From positions 28,931,366 to 28,995,365 of the forward strand of contig NC_088777.1 of the NCBI RefSeq assembly GCF_954871325.1: a stretch of DNA of 64,000 nt. The letters are read 5' to 3'. The notes under the pieces were generated by a model. That model was not told the DNA's origin. It ran no database searches and worked only from the letters and a program-made list of their open reading frames with translations. Positions 1 through 9,269 of this stretch are shown one piece after another. Numbering within the stretch: the first letter of the stretch is position 1; the number at the start of each line of letters is the position of its first letter. The DNA comes from Gordionus sp. m RMFG-2023. Taxonomy: Eukaryota; Nematomorpha; Gordioida; Chordodea; Parachordodidae. A program made the position numbers and the translations under genes.

Positions 1-206
1 AATAAATAAAAAATTGTTACATAAAGATGTTATCTTATAATACGGTTTGACTAAATTACAAATGCCAAGGTAAACTGCAAATGCTTAGGTAAAAATTTGT
101 TATATTCTCTCTTAATTGGAGCGAGGTTCATTTTCTTATTCTATAAATAACTTATAAAAATTTATATCCTTAGATATATTCAATAATAAATGAATAGACA
201 TTAATA

Positions 207-905
207 GTTTTGGTACTAATAATAAACTCTAGCTACGAATGGTTGGAAGCCATTCCCAGCGCCAATCTTGGCCTCCTCATGACTGGCGAACAGCTACGTA
301 TATCTATAGCCCTCCGCCTCGGCTGTAATGTCGTAGTTCCCTCCATCTGCATCGACTGTGGTCAGCCCATTGAATCGAAGGCTTACCATCCCTTGCACTG
401 CAAGTTCTCCCGTGGACGACAACCTCGTCATAAATCTATCAATAACATTTTACTAGCCGCCCTCAAAAAAGTTAATATCCCATCTACCCTCGAACCAGTG
501 GGTCTTTCAAACGAATACGCCATACGCCCAGATGGTATTTCTCTCATACCCTGGTCTAATGGTCTTCCGCTAACATGGGATTACACTTGCGTTGATTTTG
601 CAGCCAAGTCTAACCTCTCATTTTCTGCTATCGAAAAGGCAAAAATCCTTAAAAAAAATAATAAATACGCTGGCCTCGCCAACACTATGTTCATTCCTAT
701 CGTTACCAATACCCTAGGCATGTTTGGAAACGAGGCCCTCAATTTCATTAAAATCATAGGAAAAAAATGAGACAGATCTCAGGGGACCCCAATGAAGGAT
801 TTTACCTTCGCCAGCAGATTTCCCTGGAAATTTGCTGGTCTAATTTTTTAAGTATTCACTCTTCTCTTGGATGATATATATCCCCCTTTTTTTAAAAATA
901 TATAT
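207..905 (+). pseudogene. 3' end of a retroelement with restriction-like endonuclease domain
   Basis: An open frame of about 186 codons (to the stop at 768-770) has no ATG start. It begins at the junction with the foldback arm, so it is the 3' remnant of a longer protein. In order it shows a zinc-type cluster with Cys47, Cys50, His60/His63 and Cys64, then RPDG with a second acidic residue in WDYT about 15 residues later, then a K..KY motif. This order (CCHC, PD...D, K..KY) matches the restriction-like endonuclease at the C-terminus of R2-type non-LTR retrotransposons. No reverse transcriptase part is present. The AT-rich tail to about 905 would be its 3' untranslated region. The family assignment rests on motif reading only. 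Confidence 0.6.
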
Positions 906-939
906 TTTTTTTTTATAGTCCTTTTTAATGTCTTCATAG

Positions 940-1045
940 ATTATTCGAGATACGAATAATTACGAATACGAATAATAAATTATTTGTTTTATCCGAATAC
1001 GAATAATCATTTATTCGATTCGAATAAAACGAATTATTCGTAATA
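940..1045. repeat. Left subterminal ATTCG array of the hAT element
   Basis: Overlapping copies of ATTCG and CGAAT occur in both orientations (for example ATTCGATTCGAAT). Matching repeats sit at the other end of the element, 3295-3460. hAT transposases are known to bind short repeated subterminal motifs, so these are plausible binding sites. That role is inferred. Confidence 0.6.
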
Positions 1046-1325
1046 TTTAATAAATTGCTTTTTTTAAAAATAAATCTAACATTTGTCATTTCTATTTGAT
1101 AACCTGCCAATCTGACAGGTGATGTGTTTATAAAAAGACTAGCAAAAATTTTAATTTTAATTTCCCGTATTTTTTCAAAATTAATTATATTAAAAATTAC
1201 ACAAACCAAAAGTATATAAAAATATATACAAACCAAAGGTATATAAAAATATATTATATCTTTATAATAAAATATTGTTAGCTAGCCTAATTTTGTTAGA
1301 GGAGAATGATTCTGATGAAATAGTT

Positions 1326-3144
1326 ATGGTTGATGTTGACAAAATTTCTTCACAAAAAAGAGCGATTATATGGGATCAATATCAACTCAATGGTGAAAAG
1401 GCTGCTTGCAATCATTGCAAGAGCATTATTAAATGCAAAGGCAAAACAACATCGCCTCTTATTAATCATTATAATAGGTTTCATTCACATCTCTGTAAAA
1501 ACAGTAATAAAATTGACACTTTTTTTAAAGCCTATATCACCTTTTTCTTTATCTAAAAAAATTAATTATAAAGATAATTTACTAAAATTATTTATTAATA
1601 ATAATTTATCTTTTAAAATTGTTAATTCACCTGATTTTAAAAATTTTATAAATGATCTTGATTCTTCTATAAAATCAATATGCTCCAATACTCTTAAATT
1701 GCATATGTATAATACATTTGCAGAAAAAGAACAGTTAGTAAAGGATATAATATCCAAAAATAAAAGTCAGATTAATTTTTCATCTGATATTTGGACTAGC
1801 CCAACTCAGGTTCCTTTTTAGGGTTAACAGCGCATTTTATTGATGATAATTTTAAAATAAATAACATAATTATGGATGTTGCTCCAATAAATGAACAACA
1901 TTCAGGTGAAAACATATTTAAAGCCTTTATTAAAATAATTAAAAATTATAATTTGGAGAATAAAAATTTTTATATAACTCTAGATAATGCTACTAATAAT
2001 AAAACATTTATTGATACATTTTCTTTAAAATATCCATCAATAAAAATAGGGCACATTCGATGCTTTGCTCATGTTATTAATTTAATATCCAAAGAAATTT
2101 TAAAAATTTTAAATTCATCAATTTTAAAACTACGAAACATTATTAGGATGATACGTAATTCTCCTAAAAAATTAAATTTATTAAAAAATATATGTAGTTC
2201 ACTACATCCTCCTATAAATTTTTTAAAACCCAAATTGGATTGTGAAATAAGGTGGAATAGCACCTATCAAATGATTGAAAGGAGCTTATTGTTAAAGCCT
2301 GCTATAAAAAAATTAGTAAATGAAGTTATAACTAATATTATAATTCTTCAAGAAAAACAATTATCAGAGGTAAACTAAAATTTATAAATAGGTAAATAAT
2401 ACTTTATTAACATACAGGAGGAATGGGACTATTGCCTTTGTATGAGACTACAAATATGGTTTGTGGGGAAAATTATCCTACTTATAATTTGGTTATACCC
2501 TATTATATCCTAATTCTTGAACACTTAAAAAATGAGAAACCTTGTTTCCATAAAACCTCTAACAATGATTTCAAAGTGGCATGTGATAAATTGTTGGGCT
2601 ATTACAATTTAACTGCAGATGATGCAATAATAGCTACAATATTGGATCCCAAGCTCAAAATAGAATATTTTAAATCAATATCTCTTGATTATGATATTGA
2701 TATATCCAGGTTAACAGACACGTTTAAAGAGATTTACAGCAGATATACAGGTATTTAATTTACCCCCATTTAAATACATATCATTTTATTTTATAAGCTG
2801 CTGATAATTACAACTGCCAAAATAAGAATGAAAGTCAACAAAACAGGCTTGACATTGTTTTTAAACAAAATTATGTTCAACTATGTGAAATCGATTTTTA
2901 CCTGAGTGAACCTAGATCAAAAAGTGATACTGATCCATTAATGTGGTGGAAGACAAATGCACATAGGATCCCCATACTCTCAAAAATGGCAAGAGATTAT
3001 TTATCTATACAAGGAACATCAACTGTGTGTGAAAGATTTTTCTCAGTTGGCACTAATTTGTTGTCAAAAAACCGCATGTCGTATAAAGAAGAAAATATAA
3101 GAAAAACCCTTTGCCTTAAAAATTGGCTTAAAATTATAAATTAA
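1326..3144 (+). pseudogene. hAT transposase (Ac-like), two introns, about two frameshifts
   Basis: Starting from ATG 1326, the protein opens with a BED-type zinc finger (W-Q-Y, then CNHCKS and a His-x4-His pair). A DDE-type RNase H fold follows: SSDIWTSPTQ holds the first Asp and LDNATNN the second. It ends with the hAT dimerisation block, WWKTNAHRIPILSKMARDYL followed by the CERFFS motif. Two introns with GT...AG borders are visible at 2370-2417 (48 bp) and 2751-2797 (47 bp). Removing them joins the flanking frames cleanly. Two single-base shifts, both near T-runs at about 1,520-1,545 and 1,816-1,822, break the frame. These could be real decay or homopolymer sequencing errors. Otherwise it is close to intact. 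Confidence 0.75.
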
Positions 3145-3294
3145 ATGAATAATATAATATTTTAATTTTGTTTATAACTTGATTATATTTATTTATCATC
3201 GGATTATTATAATTTTTTCTGTTTGAAATCAAATTTGCAATAAAAAAATTTGTCAATATATTTGAGTATGATTTATTTTATTAAGAAAATTCTT

Positions 3295-3460
3295 TTCAAT
3301 TATTCGAATAATTCGAATCGAATACAAATAGTAGATTTTATTATTCGAAACGAATACAAATAGTAGATTTTATTATTCGTACGAATTCAAATAGTAAATT
3401 ATTTTATTCGTTTATACGAATAATGCACTATTCGATTCGAATAAGTTTTTGAATAGGCAT
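3295..3460. repeat. Right subterminal ATTCG array of the hAT element
   Basis: Repeated CGAATACAAATAGTAGATT-like units alternate with ATTCG palindromes, the inverted counterpart of the array at 940-1045. The unit length is about 35 bp in the middle of the block. Confidence 0.6.
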
Positions 3461-3545
3461 TATATATTTATTTTTTTTATATTTAATTTTTAATATATCC
3501 ATTTTAATATATATTTTTTAATCCTCTGTAATTTAATGATTATGA

Positions 3546-3965
3546 ATAAATAATAAAGTTTAAAAAAAAATCCTTTAGTATAATTAAATTAAAAATAATT
3601 ATAATTACATTTTAAATTTCATCAATATTAAATCCGCAAGTTAGCGTATTATTATTTAATGAAAAAATAAAATAATAATACGCCAACTAGCGGATTTTAT
3701 ATTATTGTAATTTAAAATGTTATTATAATACTTTTTTTAAGATAATTATATTAATAGACTTAAACTAGTTATTATGAGATAAAAGAAAGTACAACTATTA
3801 ATGTCTATTCATTTATTATTGATTATATCTATAATAATATAATTTTTATAAGTTATACATATCATAAGAAAATGAATCTTACTCCAATTAATATAATATA
3901 TATCAAAAATATTTACCTAAGTATTTGCATTTTACCTTGGCATTTGCAATTTAGTTAAACATGTG
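3546..3965. repeat. Foldback element core and first right arm
   Basis: Sequence from about 3546 continues the left arm interrupted at 206, as shown by the intact half copy at 16,454-16,681. It then turns into its own reverse complement around a centre near 3660 (CCGCAAGTTAGCG against CGCCAACTAGCGG). The right arm ends near 3965 with CAATTTAGTTAAAC. Confidence 0.7.
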
Positions 3966-4020
3966 AAACACGTCAAACACAATATGATTTTAAAATATAC
4001 TAAAACAAAGAAAATTTTTA

Positions 4021-4320
4021 ATTTTTTTTCTTAAAATAATAATACGCCATCTTGCGGATTTAATATTGATGAAATTTAAAATGTAATTACAATTATTTTT
4101 AATTTATTTCTATTAAAGGATTTAAACTATTTATTATGAGATAAAAGGAAATACAACTATTAATAACTATTCATTTTTTATTGATTATATCTAATAATAT
4201 AATTTTTATGTTATACATATCATAAGAAAATGAATCTAACTCCAATTAATAGAATATATATCAAAAATTTTTACCTTGGCATTTGCAGTTTACCCTAGCA
4301 TTTGCAGTTTAGTCAAACCC
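4021..4320. repeat. Second right arm of the foldback family
   Basis: A second, tandem copy of the right arm begins at the palindrome centre (AATAATACGCCATCTTGCGG) and ends AGTCAAACCC at 4320, directly before the right-hand CTTATAATA duplication. The outer pair of ends, not the inner one at 3965, therefore carries the target duplication. Confidence 0.7.
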
Positions 4321-4329
4321 CTTATAATA

Positions 4330-4734
4330 TATTATTTTTATATAATTTTATTTATATTATAATTAAATATATGAAAATTTTTTTTATAATACGATCTTAT
4401 ATATTCTTTTTGTATAGTTTTATTTTATTTATTGTCGGAAAAAAATAAATATAAATTTTGTATACATTTAATTTTTTTAAGTAACGAGTATCCCGTTACT
4501 TTTTTGAAAAGTCGGTAACGCGCGTTCCTTTTTTCAGATGTAACGAGTAACGGTAACACGTTTTTAGTAACTTTTACAGCACTTAAAAAAACAAATAAGA
4601 ATTTTCAATTTTAAATGATCACATGGTTTAAATTAAAAATTATATTAACTAAAATATTAAATAACAGATGGAGGGGGGGGGGAAGGGCTATAAGATATAT
4701 TGCAAAAATATTTTCAATTTTAAATGATCACATA
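4330..4734. repeat. AT-rich spacer with a TAACG-repeat transposon end
   Basis: No gene is visible. Between about 4478 and 4565 are repeated TAACG and CGTTAC words in both orientations (GTAACGAGTATCCCGTTAC). They look like the subterminal region of an otherwise missing hAT-like element. After it, 4572-4640 matches an internal part of the CAGTGGCGTAG hAT family (compare 13,965-14,045), and a G-run occurs at about 4673-4682. Confidence 0.4.
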
Positions 4735-5162
4735 ATAAAATTTTTTAAGAAATATTATTGTTAATTAAAAATACTAAGCTAAATTTATTAGGACCAATAA
4801 CTTTTCTAATATACAATTTTAAACTAAAGTGAATTAAAAAAATTATATATATAAACCGGCATTGAAAAACTATAAAATAAATGTGAATTATAAAATATAA
4901 AGTGAATATAACCCACGATATGAATCACTTAAATGACTCAAAATTGAAATTTGAATTTTTTAAGCTTTTAAATAAGTATAAAAAATTTAAATGGAAATAT
5001 AAATTAATACACAAAATGTTTCTTAGGAATAATTGTATTTTGTATGTTTTGAGCTAATTTTTCAATTATCTATCCTTGCTTGGCGTTAAATGCCTATGAA
5101 TATTCAAAAGATCCAAATCATTCAATCTACTTTCAGATGTTGTATTTCATAGATGTTTTTCA

Positions 5163-5500
5163 CAGACTTGCAGGCCCGGCCCCCGAGCCGGATCGTATTT
5201 TAATTATTCTAAATATACCCGGGTCGGGCCCGTAATTTTTTTTTTAAAAAAACACCCGGGCGGCCTGAAAAATTTTTTAGAAAAAATATCTGGGCCGAGC
5301 TGTATATTTTAAAACCAAATATTTGAAATCGCCATTATTTGCTATAAAAATCAAAAATAAATATAGTTTAAAAAATTAGGGCCGGGCCTGAAAATTTTAT
5401 TTTCAAAAAAGCCTGGCCGGGCCTAAATTTTTTTTAAAAAAAAACCCGGGCCGGAAAATTTTTTAAAAAAACTGGGCCGTGTCCTGCAAATGGTCTGCAA
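5163..5500. mobile_element. GGCCCGG-rich MITE
   Basis: A block of about 340 bp has repeated GGCCCGG / CCGGGCC words separated by AT-rich spacers that read TTTTTTAAAAAA, arranged in opposite orientations at the two ends. It has no coding capacity. Related blocks occur at 14,975-15,310, 30,394-30,651, 37,675-37,975, 40,780-40,955 and 45,360-45,660. Those with clear borders show 8-bp target duplications, so the family looks hAT-derived. Confidence 0.6.
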
Positions 5501-5589
5501 GGCTTTGTTATTCTTCTTAAAAAAAGAATGTTCTCTCATTAGTTTACTAAAGAGCTACTAATATATATATAACCATTTTAATACATTAG

Positions 5590-6240
5590 GAGTATAATCT
5601 AAAATGTGTTTGAAATAATGCAAAGCATCCATAGCATTTTTTGGGACTGTTTCAACCATAGTTAATCTTTTAATCCTAGTTATTCAGCTAATAAGGCATC
5701 ATAAGATATTTTAACATCTTCATGATAAAAATCTAACAAATATTTATATTTTTTTCTATCACCATATGAAAAAGGTTGGTATAGGGGATATTTGTTTTAT
5801 AATACTCTTCTACTGATCCTATATTAATGTTTTGACGATGAGCTTGCTTGCTGCAAGTCGAGGGGGCTAATATTAAACACGTATAGCTCTGCTTTTGATT
5901 CAACAATAACATATAAAATATGAAATTCTTCATCAACATTAACTCTAATTTCCTTAAAATGCTCTCCACTATTCTCATCTTCTTAATCAAGTCAATGTTA
6001 TGTTTTTGAAAAGTATTACATAAAATAGTTGTATAATTAAATAATACATTATAATGAGAAAAAAAAATTTGGAATAAGTATTGAATGTAATAATTTTCTT
6101 TCTTCTGAAGAAATATTTATTTCAAGCCCTTGTGATATTTCAGTAATAGAATTAATAATCGGCTCTTCTAACTCCATAAAAGCTGGACTGCTTGATGGCG
6201 GAGACTCGATCTCGTTGGGCAAGCTTGCAATTTATTTCTC
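5590..6240 (-). pseudogene. hAT transposase relic, middle region
   Basis: Minus-strand frames include QAHRQNINIGSVEEYYKTNI, a stretch characteristic of ZMYM1-like hAT proteins (a basic-aromatic run followed by S-x-E-E-Y-Y). The rest is broken by stops and frameshifts. A homologous, equally broken copy lies on the plus strand at 56,280-56,960. The catalytic core is not readable. Confidence 0.55.
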
Positions 6241-6584
6241 CCTGTTGGACAAGGAGTTTCAGAAATAATTATTATTTGACTAGAAATTTAGATAAATATT
6301 ACGCCACTAAAATTTGAAAATAATAGGTAAATTACGCCAAGGAAAACTTGAAATCGAAATTAATTGATAAAATAACTTAGTAGATGAATGTGATAAATAA
6401 ATGTAATTATATATATATATATATATGAGATAGGAATAAATATTAACAAATATAAATTAATATTAACAATAATATTTTTGAAAAATATAATCCGGCATCT
6501 GCATTTTTGGGCTTTGGGGGGGGGGGGGATTTGTCCCTCTGCCCCCCCTCCGCTGCGTACGCCAATGGCAAGCATATATTTTCT

Positions 6585-6905
6585 TTTGCCGGTTGAGTCT
6601 AAATTGTTGATTACACTTGAAACGCGAGAGGATATTAATAAAATCTCAGAGTTTTACTCTTATAATTTATCAGGATCGTTACTTTGTGATATCAAATTTT
6701 GGTATAAAAATCTTAAAAGAATAGAATACCCTTTGAAACTAAAAAATGCTCTGGGCCTTTTCCATGTGTAAATGCACTTTAGATTCCCTGTCTAATATCA
6801 AAACATTATGTTCTTATTTTAGCTACTTTGCCGATTAGTACTTGCTCTAATGAAAGGTCTTTTTCAACTTTGAAAAGGTTAAAAACCTAAATAGCACCGG
6901 TGAAA
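6585..6905 (+). pseudogene. hAT transposase C-terminal relic (copy A)
   Basis: Frames include LETREDINKISEFY, DIKFWYKNLKRIEY and, after shifts, a degraded LPISTCSNERSFSTLKRLK, the hAT dimerisation motif of ZMYM1-like transposases. A frameshift separates the first part (ending near 6770) from the dimerisation motif. Only the last roughly 110 codons of the family are represented. Confidence 0.6.
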
Positions 6906-7358
6906 ACCGTTTAAATGGATTAACCCTATTAAATATTTATAAGAAAATTATTCAAGATAAAAATTTATTCAAGATAATTAGCCAAATCTCAGAGAAAAGT
7001 AGATCTCTCTTTATAAATTCAAATCATAAAATTGCAATATGATTATAATATGTTTAGTCATAAAATTTTTATATGCAAAACTTAATTATAATAAATTCTT
7101 AGTCATAATATTTATATATTTTTTATATTATACTATTTTTAATAAAAGTTTGCATTTGCAATAAGAGTTATTCATATCTTGATAATATAGTCATTTGTAT
7201 TAATTATAATTGTTAAGTTATATTTTTTAAATACCGTTATGTGCAACAAGAATTACTTATATTTTATTGTAATTATATTTTTTTAAAAATACAGTTATTT
7301 ACTATAAATTTTTAATATATTAATTTGTATAAAATATCTAAAATTTGAAATTTATTTG

Positions 7359-8290
7359 AGGTATCGTTAAAATTATGGTTCCACATCAATTCGGCGCTGA
7401 AAATTCGGCGCACGACATTCGGCGCGGCGACAATTAAGCGCAGCGTATATTCGGTGCGGCGACAATTCAGCGCGGCGACAATTCAGCGCAGCGACAATTC
7501 GGCGAAGCGTCATTTCGGCGCGTATCTACAGTTGCAATTTATTATAAATGACTTAGTATAAAAATATAAGGATGATTTAATAGAAGTCATTTTGAATGTT
7601 GGTATTATTAATGATTTCTTCATATTTATTTTTACAAAAATCTCAATTTTATTTACTAAATGTGTAATTTCTAAAAAAAATAACTAATTATTTATACCTA
7701 TTTCTTTAATGGACCAATTTACCACATTATAAGGTATGTTGATTAGTACTCAATATTATATAAGCCTGGAAATTTTGCGCATAGAAGGAAGAAAGAAAAA
7801 GAAAGATTTGACCTCTATCTCTAATCTTATATATTATTTTGGCTACAATCTTAATCAACCGTTTTTAAAAATAGACCCAAAATAGCCCCCTGATAAGTAC
7901 TATAATGTTAAATCTTAAATCCCCTTTTCACTGTTTAAAAAATAATATAACTCCCCCCCCCCCCCTGATAAGTAATATACCCAAAATCTCGGCTTAAATA
8001 ACATTGGCTACTAATTAACATACCTTATGTGGTAAATTGATCAACCAAAGAAATAGGTATAAATATTGGTTGTTAATTTTTTTTTGATATTACACATTTA
8101 GTTAATAAAATTGAGATTCTTGAAATAATTAATAGGACCAAAATTTAAAATGATTTCTATTTAATCATCCCTTATTTTTTATACTAAGTAATATATAATA
8201 AATTGCAACTGTAATAGGTACGCGCAAAATTGTCGCTGCGCCAAATTGTCGTGCGCCGAATTGACTTATTACCTAAAATTATACCTTAAA
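7359..8290. mobile_element. Foldback element with GGCGC-rich arms
   Basis: The left arm (from about 7,359, with a clear TCAATTCGGCGC at 7386) and right arm (ending GCGCCGAATTGA at 8264, similarity continuing to about 8,288) are long inverted repeats. Matching landmarks in reverse order include TTGCAATTTATTATA, ATACCTATTTCTTT and GGTATGTTGATTAG. The left arm carries about eight tandem units resembling ATTCGGCGCGGCGACA and the right arm about three. The central 250 bp is non-coding and includes a C-run. Unequal, repeat-bearing arms are typical of foldback elements. I found no clean target duplication. Confidence 0.65.
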
Positions 8291-8937
8291 ACAATTATAA
8301 AATTTCATTCCAAAACATCTTGCTTCATTAAATTTTCCCTTTCATCCTTTTATTCCATATATTACAAATATATTATCATTAAAATAAATACATAGTTAAA
8401 TTAAGGGATGTTATTTATACTAAAGTATTTTAATAATAAATAAAATCTATAATTGAAATTATCTGTATATGCTAAAATTTAATTAAAATAATTATTTTTA
8501 ACATAGAAAAAGATATATTGAGTGATCATAAAAAATGGGAAGTTTGGGGGGAGAATTTTTTTTCTTTCTACACCGAATGTTGAATTAATTTACAATTGAA
8601 CACTAAACATTGATAAAATTTTCAGAATAATGCTTTCAGTCGCCTATTAATCATAAATTTGACCAAAATTTTGTTATTAATATTTTTTTCATATTTGGCT
8701 ACTTAAGTGGTTAGACACTAATAAAGCATAAAATATTGGTAAATTTTAGAATTAGTATTTGCACTTGTTCAGCCAACTTTAACAAAGATGATATAAAGAT
8801 AACTACCGAAAAATTGATTTTATATAATATTTTTTTAGGGAACCTGCCGAAAGCCAAAGGAAATTGAATATGGGGACGAAGCCCCCAAAAATTTTAATCA
8901 CCCTACCCACTAGGGATAACTTCTGGCTACGCCACTG

Positions 8938-9261
8938 CCATCAATGTTTAAGGTTTAAAAAATGTATTAATTTTTAATTTTTGCTAATATTTAGAATTAT
9001 AACCTATTTGAAATAGAATACTTTGCAATTCACAATTCATAAAGCCCTTTTATATTTTTTCATAAATTTCTTCTACGGCTACGCGCCTGAGCCATTTTAT
9101 ATTTTTTTAAAAAATTTTGCTACGCCCCCTGCTGGCTACACGCTTGGTCACTCTAATTATAATTTAAACTATTAATTTATTAGACATTTCTTTTTCTGTC
9201 AGCTATCCACCCAGCTGGTCTAAATTGTTTAAATAAGTTTTGTAAATCAGGATCCTTAATA
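8938..9261. other. Non-coding spacer with transposon-end debris
   Basis: No gene is visible. Short GC-richer words such as GGCTACGCGCCTGAG and TGGCTACACGCTTGG resemble decayed termini of the neighbouring hAT families. Confidence 0.4.
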
Positions 9262-9269
9262 GTTAATTC

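Larger units (their letters stand above)
925..3475 (+). mobile_element. Ac-like hAT transposon, nearly complete
   Basis: A plus-strand hAT transposase lies between two blocks of ATTCG-containing repeats (about 940-1045 and 3295-3460) that are inverted relative to each other. The outermost sequences, TAATGTCT on the left and AGGCATTA on the right, look like degenerate terminal inverted repeats. I could not find a convincing 8-bp target duplication, so the exact ends are uncertain. The element sits inside the foldback element at 43-4320, next to the retroelement fragment. Confidence 0.7.
43..4320. mobile_element. Mutator-like foldback element, interrupted by nested insertions
   Basis: The termini read CGGTTTGACTAAA on the left and its near-perfect reverse complement on the right. 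They are flanked by a perfect 9-bp direct repeat, CTTATAATA (34-42 and 4321-4329). Long inverted arms plus a 9-bp duplication are typical of Mutator-like (MULE) elements. The left arm runs 43-206 and resumes near 3546. The gap of about 3.3 kb holds a retroelement fragment and a hAT transposon. No transposase belonging to this element itself is visible, so it is non-autonomous. An isolated left half of the same family lies at 16,454-16,681 and shows the uninterrupted sequence across the insertion point. Confidence 0.75.
4735..6570 (-). mobile_element. Decayed ZMYM1-like hAT copy
   Basis: The segment 4735-5160 is the inverted counterpart of 38,000-38,460. The segment 6,180-6,520 matches the two halves of another copy at 49,880-50,347 and 56,244-56,300. 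The right end carries a G-run, a CCCCCC run and CTGCGTACGCC, like other ends of this family (CTGCGTACGCGCCTGG near 38,503). A transposase relic on the minus strand and a GC-rich MITE lie inside. No target duplication was recognised. Confidence 0.55.
6577..8937 (+). mobile_element. hAT copy A of the CAGTGGCGTAG family, 5'-truncated
   Basis: From about 6,577 the sequence follows the same order as the complete copies at 13,784-15,847 and 44,030-46,162: C-terminal transposase piece, AT-rich stretch, GATATATTGAGTGATCATAAA, then a right end GGCTACGCCACTG at 8937. The left terminus is missing. A foldback element interrupts it at about 7,360-8,290. At 7162-7169 (TAAGAGTT) it keeps the empty site into which a MITE inserted in the other two copies. 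Confidence 0.65.

Noticed and set aside
34-4329. Reading the retroelement fragment and hAT as cargo of the foldback element
   Set aside because: The half copy at 16,454-16,681 shows the arm is normally continuous there, so these are later insertions rather than carried genes.
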